Positions 59,479 to 64,000 of a stretch of 64,000 nucleotides of DNA are shown here, in pieces. The notes under the pieces are model-generated. The model had not been told where the DNA came from and did not search any database. It saw nothing but the letters and a program-made list of their open reading frames with translations. Source of the DNA: Streptomyces wedmorensis (lineage in GTDB: Bacteria; Actinomycetota; Actinomycetes; Streptomycetales; Streptomycetaceae); assembly GCF_000716445.1 (NCBI RefSeq), contig NZ_JNWK01000008.1:99939-163938 (forward strand), given 5' to 3'. Position 1 is the first letter of the stretch. Each line of letters opens with the position of its first letter. Position numbers and translations under genes: made by a program.

Positions 59479-59529
59479 CCGCGTACGTCTGGTGTCAGGT
59501 CCTGTCCGGCCCTGATCCGCCGGACGGGC

Positions 59530-60204
59530 TCAGCGCGAGCGCTTCGCGAGGCGCTCCACGTCGAGCAGGATCACGGCGCGGGCCTCCAGGCGCAGCCAGC
59601 CGCGCTGGGCGAAGTCGGCGAGCGCCTTGTTGACCGTCTCGCGGGAGGCGCCGACCAGCTGGGCCAGCTCCTCCTGGGTGAGGTCGTGGACGACGTGGAT
59701 GCCCTCCTCCGACTGCACGCCGAAGCGGCGCGACAGGTCGAGGAGCGCACGGGCGACACGGCCCGGGACGTCGGAGAAGACCAGGTCGGACATCTGGTCG
59801 TTGGTCTTCCGCAGCCGGCGGGCGACCGCGCGCAGCAGTGCGGTGGCGACCTCGGGGCGGGCGTTCAGCCAGGGCTGGAGGTCGCCGTGGCCGAGGCCGA
59901 GCAGCTTGACCTCGGTCAGCGCGGTGGCGGTGGCGGTGCGCGGGCCCGGGTCGAAGAGCGAGAGCTCGCCGATCAGCTCGCCGGGACCCAGGACGGCCAG
60001 CATGTTCTCGCGGCCGTCGGGGGAGGTGCGGTGCAGCTTCACCTTGCCCTCGGTGACCACGTAGAGGCGGTCACCGGGGTCGCCCTCGTGGAAGAGCGCG
60101 TCGCCACGGGCGAGCGTCGCCTCACTCATCGAGGCGCGCAGCTCGGCTGCCTGCTCGTCATCGAGCGCCGCGAAGAGCGGGGCGCGCCGCAGAACGTCGT
60201 CCAC
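59530..60204 (-). CDS. crp: Crp/Fnr-family regulator (Crp)
   Basis: 224 residues from GTG 60204, fixed by AGGAGAG five bases upstream. Cyclic-nucleotide domain (GDALFHEGDPGDRLYVVTEGKVKL; GELIGELSLFDPGPRTATATAL, the phosphate-binding cassette) and C-terminal winged helix DLTQEELAQLVGASRETVNKALADF. This is the Streptomyces Crp involved in germination and secondary metabolism, adjacent to nth as expected. Confidence 0.96.
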   Translation of the reverse strand: MDDVLRRAPLFAALDDEQAAELRASMSEATLARGDALFHEGDPGDRLYVVTEGKVKLHRTSPDGRENMLAVLGPGELIGELSLFDPGPRTATATALTEVKLLGLGHGDLQPWLNARPEVATALLRAVARRLRKTNDQMSDLVFSDVPGRVARALLDLSRRFGVQSEEGIHVVHDLTQEELAQLVGASRETVNKALADFAQRGWLRLEARAVILLDVERLAKRSR

Positions 60205-60269
60205 GAGTTCTCTCCTACTGTCGACCTGCTCAAAGGACCTGGGTCCCATGATGCCGGACGCACAAAACA

Positions 60270-60283
60270 GTGCGATCAATCAC
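60270..60283. promoter_or_regulatory. Possible Crp-like site GTGCGATCAATCAC
   Basis: GTG-N8-CAC symmetric half-sites in the crp/nth divergent spacer, 66 bp upstream of the crp start. It resembles the actinobacterial Crp half-sites GTG...CAC. TTGACC (60291-60296) is adjacent. Autoregulation is a guess. Confidence 0.35.
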
Positions 60284-60389
60284 AGCAAGTTTGACCCACG
60301 GAGCTACCCGTCCGTACGCCAGGGGCCCGATTGGGGGCGGATCGGCCACGCCCGGGGCGGATGTCGGCGGCGGCCCCTAGGCTGGCCGG

Positions 60390-61292
60390 GTGTCCAACTC
60401 GCCGGTGAGAGCGCAGGCCAAGGGGGCTGGAAGAGTGTCGGCCGAAGGTAATTCCGCCGTGGGCGAACACGGCGTGTCGAAACGGGTGAAAGCCGCGAAT
60501 CGGAAGCCCGTGAAGCCCGCGAAGCCCGAATCGCGGCTCGCGATGGTCCGCAGAGCACGCAAGATCAACCGGGAGCTCGCCGAGGTCTTCCCGTACGCCC
60601 ATCCGGAGCTCGACTTCCGCAATCCCTTCGAGCTGCTCGTCGCCACGGTCCTCTCGGCGCAGACCACCGACCTGCGGGTCAACCAGACCACCCCCGCCCT
60701 CTTCGCGAAGTACCCCACGCCCGAGGACCTCGCGGCCGCCGTGCCCGAGGAGGTCGAGGAGCTCATCCGCCCCACCGGCTTCTTCCGCGCGAAGACCAAG
60801 TCGATCATGGGTCTCGCGGCCGCCCTCAGGGACGACTTCGGCGGCGAGGTCCCCGGCCGCCTCGACGACCTCGTCAAGCTGCCCGGCGTCGGCCGCAAGA
60901 CCGCCTTCGTCGTCCTGGGCAACGCCTTCGGGGTCCCCGGCATCACCGTCGACACCCACTTCATGCGGCTCGTCCGGCGCTGGAAGTGGACCGAGCAGGA
61001 GGACCCGGTCAAGATCGAGGCGGAGATCGCCGAGATCTTCCCGAAGAGCGAGTGGACCATGCTCTCGCACCGGGTGATCTTCCACGGCCGCCGGATCTGC
61101 CACGCCCGCAAGCCCGCCTGCGGAGCCTGCCCGATCACCCACCTCTGCCCCTCGTACGGCGAGGGCGAGACCGACCCCGAGAAGGCCAGGAAGCTGCTGA
61201 AGTACGAGATGGGCGGCCTCCCGGGCCAGCGGCTCAACCCGCCGCCCGGCTACCCCGGCCGCCCGGCACCACCCCTGGGCGCGAGCGCCTGA
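60390..61292 (+). CDS. nth: Endonuclease III
   Basis: 300 residues from GTG 60390; TAGGCT (60378-60383) ends six bases before it, so leaderless. Pfam-type Hh[43 protein letters not shown] (HhH with catalytic Lys), [11 protein letters not shown] with catalytic Asp, and a 4Fe-4S loop [17 protein letters not shown] (C-6-C-2-C-5-C). The N-terminal 50 residues are a basic Streptomyces-type extension. Excises oxidised pyrimidines in base-excision repair. Confidence 0.97.
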   Translation: MSNSPVRAQAKGAGRVSAEGNSAVGEHGVSKRVKAANRKPVKPAKPESRLAMVRRARKINRELAEVFPYAHPELDFRNPFELLVATVLSAQTTDLRVNQTTPALFAKYPTPEDLAAAVPEEVEELIRPTGFFRAKTKSIMGLAAALRDDFGGEVPGRLDDLVKLPGVGRKTAFVVLGNAFGVPGITVDTHFMRLVRRWKWTEQEDPVKIEAEIAEIFPKSEWTMLSHRVIFHGRRICHARKPACGACPITHLCPSYGEGETDPEKARKLLKYEMGGLPGQRLNPPPGYPGRPAPPLGASA

Positions 61293-61345
61293 GCCCGACC
61301 CCGGGGCCCCGGAGCCGGGCCCCGGGCTTCGGCGCCGCCGCCCCC

Positions 61346-61413
61346 GGGCCGAGCCCCTGGAATCGGCGCCACCGGCCCCGGGCCGAGCCCCTGGAATCGG
61401 CGCCACCGGCCCC
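61346..61413. repeat. 34-bp direct repeat pair after nth
   Basis: Two exact 34-bp copies beginning GGGCCGAGCCCCTGG at 61346 and 61380, within a wider GC-rich spacer (61293-61490) with related fragments on both sides. GCCGA...TCGGC can pair in each unit. Confidence 0.9.
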
Positions 61414-61496
61414 GGGGCCCTGGAGCCCGACCCTCCCGGAGCGGGCCCCGGGAACGAACCCGTCCACTGATCGCGTTGAGAACCACGGGGGTGCCT

Positions 61497-62201
61497 ATGA
61501 CGCGCACTGACGAAGACATCCACGGACCCGGCACGGGCGGCCTGCTCAGCCGGGACGGACTGCCCGCCTGGCTGGGACCCGTCGACCGGGCCGCCCGGAC
61601 GGTGCGGCCCGAGCAGCTGAGCCGCTTCCTGCCGCCCGCGAGCGGGGCCGGCCGCCAGTCCGCCGTCCTCGTCCTCTTCGGCGAGGGCGAGCGCGGTCCC
61701 GAACTGCTCCTCATGGAGCGGTCCGGCAGCCTGCGCTCGCACGCCGGTCAGCCCTCCTTCCCCGGCGGCGCCCTCGACCCCGAGGACGGCGAGCCGGCCG
61801 ACGGCGGACTGCTCCGCGCCGCCCTGCGCGAGGCCCGGGAGGAGACCGGCCTCGACCCCGCCGGCGTCCAGCTCTTCGGCGTGCTGCCCCAGCTCTACAT
61901 CCCGGTCAGCGGCTTCGTCGTCACCCCCGTCCTCGGCTGGTGGCGCACCCCCAGCCCGGTCGGGGTCGTCGACCCCGGCGAGACCGCCCGGGTCTTCACC
62001 GTGCCCGTGGCGGATCTCACGGATCCCGCGAACCGCGCGACCACCCTCCACCCGAGCGGCCACCAGGGCCCCGCGTTCCTCGTCGCATCCGCTCTGGTCT
62101 GGGGTTTTACCGCCGGAGTGATCGACCGGCTACTCCATTTCGCCGGCTGGGAGCGTCCATGGGACCGCACGAGACAGGTCCCGCTCGACTGGCGCTCATG
62201 A
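61497..62201 (+). CDS. NUDIX hydrolase, CoA pyrophosphatase type
   Basis: 234 residues from ATG 61497 (ACGGGGG upstream). LLLMERSGSLRSHAGQPSFPGG precedes the Nudix helix LREAREETGLDPAGV; the LRSHAGQ(P/V)SFPGG signature marks the CoaL/NUDT7-8 type that hydrolyses CoA to phosphopantetheine and ADP. VSGFVVTPVLGWW follows. Directly upstream of the MarP-type protease, same strand, 82 bp apart. Confidence 0.9.
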   Translation: MTRTDEDIHGPGTGGLLSRDGLPAWLGPVDRAARTVRPEQLSRFLPPASGAGRQSAVLVLFGEGERGPELLLMERSGSLRSHAGQPSFPGGALDPEDGEPADGGLLRAALREAREETGLDPAGVQLFGVLPQLYIPVSGFVVTPVLGWWRTPSPVGVVDPGETARVFTVPVADLTDPANRATTLHPSGHQGPAFLVASALVWGFTAGVIDRLLHFAGWERPWDRTRQVPLDWRS

Positions 62202-62283
62202 CAGGCTGACCTCCGGGTGCGGGTCCGGCCTCCGGTCGAGCTCGCCCCGGGCGACCGGAAACGAATCTGCGAGGCTACTGACG

Positions 62284-63483
62284 GTGAACGTGCTGGACAT
62301 CCTGTTGCTGCTCGCCGCCGTCTGGTTCGCGATCATCGGTTACCGCCAGGGATTCGTGGTCGGCATCCTCTCGGTGCTCGGGTTCCTCGGCGGCGGCCTC
62401 GTCGCCGTCCTGCTGCTCCCGATCCTCTGGGACCAGCTGACCGACAACAGCGAGGTCTCGACGACGGCGACGGTCATCTTCGTGATGGTGGTCATCGTCT
62501 GCGCCTCGATCGGCCAGGCGTTCACCACCCACCTCGGCAACAAGCTCCGCCGGTTCATCACCTGGTCGCCCGCGCGCGCCCTCGACGCCACCGGCGGCGC
62601 CCTCGTCAACGTGGTCGCGATGCTGCTCGTGGCCTGGCTGATCGGCTCCGCCCTGGCCGGCACCACGCTGCCCACCCTGGGCAAGGAGGTGCGGAACTCC
62701 AAGGTGCTCCTCGGCGTCTCCCAGGTGATGCCGGATCAGGCCTCCACCTGGTTCGCCAACTTCAGCTCGACGCTCGCCCGCACGGGCTTCCCCCAGGTCT
62801 TCAGCCCCTTCGCCAACGAGCCCATCACCGAGGTGCTTCCCCCGGACCCGGCGCTCGCCCACAGCCCCGTCGCCGCCCGCGCCCAGCGCTCCATCGTCAA
62901 GGTCGTCGGCACTGCCCAGAGCTGCGGCAAGGTCCTCGAAGGCACCGGCTTCGTCTTCGCCGACCGCCGGATCATGACTAACGCCCACGTCGTCGGCGGC
63001 GTCGACGAGCCGACCGTGCAGATAGGCGGCGAGGGCAGGCTCTACGACGCCAAGGTCGTCCTCTACGACTGGCAGCGCGACATCGCCGTCCTGGACGTTC
63101 CGGACCTCAAGGCCACGCCGCTCACCTTCACCGACGAGGCCGCCCGCAGCGGCGACGACGCGATCGTCGCCGGCTTCCCGGAGAACGGCTCGTACGACGT
63201 GCGCTCGGCGCGCGTCCGGGGCCGCATCAGCCCCACCGGACCCGACATCTACCACCGCGACCAGGTCCGCAGGGAGGTCTACTCGCTGTACACGACGGTC
63301 CGGCAGGGGAACTCCGGCGGTCCGCTCCTCACCGAGGACGGCGAGGTGTACGGCGTGATCTTCGCCCGCTCCCTCGACGACGCGAACACCGGCTACGCCC
63401 TGACGGTCGACGAGATCCGCGAGGACATCGAGCGCGGCCGGACCGCCGACCAGCAGGTCGACACCCAGGCCTGCGCCCTCTAG
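62284..63483 (+). CDS. MarP-type membrane serine protease
   Basis: 399 residues from GTG 62284. Four TM helices (CvpA-like, residues 5-125), then a periplasmic chymotrypsin-like domain with catalytic triad His235 (TNAHVV), Asp266 (RDIAVL) and Ser344 (GNSGGPL). Cys214 and Cys397 sit where the mycobacterial MarP has the disulfide Cys214-Cys395 that activates the protease under oxidation. MarP is needed for acid resistance in mycobacteria; a cell-wall stress role is likely here. Confidence 0.95.
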   Translation: MNVLDILLLLAAVWFAIIGYRQGFVVGILSVLGFLGGGLVAVLLLPILWDQLTDNSEVSTTATVIFVMVVIVCASIGQAFTTHLGNKLRRFITWSPARALDATGGALVNVVAMLLVAWLIGSALAGTTLPTLGKEVRNSKVLLGVSQVMPDQASTWFANFSSTLARTGFPQVFSPFANEPITEVLPPDPALAHSPVAARAQRSIVKVVGTAQSCGKVLEGTGFVFADRRIMTNAHVVGGVDEPTVQIGGEGRLYDAKVVLYDWQRDIAVLDVPDLKATPLTFTDEAARSGDDAIVAGFPENGSYDVRSARVRGRISPTGPDIYHRDQVRREVYSLYTTVRQGNSGGPLLTEDGEVYGVIFARSLDDANTGYALTVDEIREDIERGRTADQQVDTQACAL

Positions 63484-63486
63484 GGG

Positions 63487-63510
63487 GTGTCCGGCCGGTC
63501 AGGCCGGACA
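63487..63510 (+). terminator. Hairpin after the MarP gene
   Basis: TGTCCGGCC and GGCCGGACA pair perfectly over nine bases around the five-base loop GGTCA, four bases after the stop. It has no T-run. GCCGGACAGCGGATG is then repeated twice downstream. Confidence 0.7.
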
Positions 63511-63582
63511 GCGGATGCTCGCCGGACAGCGGATGTCCAGGTTCGGGAGCGCGGGGACCCGGCGGGCCGGTCGGCCGTCGGG

Positions 63583-63771
63583 TCAGTCGCGTGGATGCCG
63601 GAGCCGGGCCGAGACCCAGCGGGCCCGGCGTCGCAGGATGCGCGAGATCCCCACCTCTGGCACGTCGTGCGCGCGGCCCGTGTCCTGGGGGCCACCCCTC
63701 TCCCGGGAGCCCGGCCCCGTGGCCGAGCGGCGGTCGCGTGCCGTGTCACTGTAGTCGTGCGTCCAGCCCAT
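63583..63771 (-). CDS. Possible small basic protein
   Basis: 62 codons from ATG 63771 (MGWTHDYSDTARDRRSATGP; GAGGT immediately upstream) to TGA, with a conserved-looking C-terminus PEVGISRILRRRARW. Codon bias is compatible with a gene but the size is small and spacing of the SD is poor. No function can be proposed. Confidence 0.4.
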   Translation of the reverse strand: MGWTHDYSDTARDRRSATGPGSRERGGPQDTGRAHDVPEVGISRILRRRARWVSARLRHPRD

Positions 63772-63875
63772 ACCTCGACGTCTGCCCGGGCCCCAAGGTC
63801 GGTAACCGCCCGGGGGCCCGCCAATTGGAGTATGCGCCGGGCACATGGCCGTTCGAGGGACGCCTGTGCCCCTAG
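63772..63875. other. Non-coding sequence left of the MITE
   Basis: No gene supported between the small ORF and the element; GC-rich and unremarkable apart from the CTAG target copy at 63872-63875. Confidence 0.5.
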
Positions 63876-63950
63876 GACCTGTCTGAAAATTCCCGTCGGG
63901 TCACGCACCGAACGACCCGGCCTGATCCGACGCGAATTGTCAGACAGGCC
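63876..63950. mobile_element. 75-bp MITE-like element with CTAG target duplications
   Basis: Terminal inverted repeats of 27 bp (left GACCTGTCTGAAAATTCCCG, right the complement of ATTGTCAGACAGGCC) match at 23 of 27 positions around a 21-bp centre. CTAG lies directly on both sides (63872-63875 and 63951-63954), as a target duplication would. No ORF inside. Ends like CCTGTCTG-ACAATTC resemble those of IS5-group (IS427-like) elements, whose transposase could act in trans. Confidence 0.75.
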
Positions 63951-64000
63951 CTAGTCTTCTGAGTCAGGAATTCTGTTCAGATATGAGGCGAGGCGTTCGA

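Noticed and set aside
63480..63908. 142-codon ORF on the minus strand at the right end
   Set aside because: Extends through the MITE-like element and has a low-complexity Arg/Pro/Ala composition typical of reading a GC-rich spacer; only the 62-codon frame inside has any support.

Overview
The window is a high-G+C, gene-dense stretch of an actinomycete chromosome, almost certainly Streptomyces. Codon third positions are nearly all G or C, GTG and TTG starts are frequent, and the markers fit: wblA, a Crp regulator, MarP-type protease, GH19 chitinase with the characteristic chitinase promoter repeats, DUF397/XRE remnants, SLATT and YbaB beside recR, and ask-asd. Nothing looks like plasmid or phage. 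I recognise the order purA ... ybaB-recR ... ask-asd ... PBP/wblA/ArsA pair ... crp-nth-MarP as the conserved Streptomyces core from memory; I could not run a search.

Layout. 1-1.2 kb: end of a kynurenine (tryptophan catabolism) operon. 1.3-4.5 kb: NarL-type two-component system and a cytochrome P450. 4.5-10.9 kb: ABC exporter with its divergent MarR-type regulator and a perfect palindromic operator, a large repeat-containing membrane protein, a DHFR-fold reductase and a degenerate lipid-kinase-like protein. 11-12.3 kb: purA with a very strong terminator. 12.3-28.4 kb is an accessory stretch: a decayed SDR gene, a two-gene DUF6232-like/partner unit sharing a motif across the gene junction, a membrane-tethered PstS-like protein with a Ser/Thr kinase, quinone oxidoreductase, haloalkane dehalogenase with MarR regulator, chitinase, a doubly deleted XRE/DUF397 locus, PfpI-MarR, class III aminotransferase, GntR regulator and a SLATT 2-TM protein. 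28.6-36 kb: core ybaB-recR, ask (with an internal start for the beta subunit), an asd paralogue that lacks the catalytic cysteine, an ECF-type sigma factor with a membrane partner, and SURF1. 36-48 kb: S9 peptidase, methyltransferase, double Lrp regulator, TPR protein, YdcF, alkylsulfatase, Ser/Thr kinase, glycosyltransferase and tRNA-Pro(CGG). 48-63.5 kb: metallophosphoesterase, YqeY, class A PBP, wblA, two ArsA-like ATPases, DUF4177-RidA, NUDIX-MBL pair, SPFH protein, Crp, endonuclease III, CoA-pyrophosphatase-type NUDIX and MarP protease. The right end holds a 75-bp MITE-like element.

Themes. Several stress- or ligand-responsive units pair a MarR regulator with its target and a visible operator. 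Intergenic 3' regions carry unrelated tandem repeats, several hairpin-forming and three built from the adjoining gene's own 3' end. At least ten genes have a TAnnnT -10-like box 6-7 nt before the start codon and no Shine-Dalgarno sequence, the signature of leaderless mRNAs. The most unusual candidate is the two-gene unit at 12.8-13.8 kb, whose shared motif sits at the C-terminus of one protein and the N-terminus of the next.
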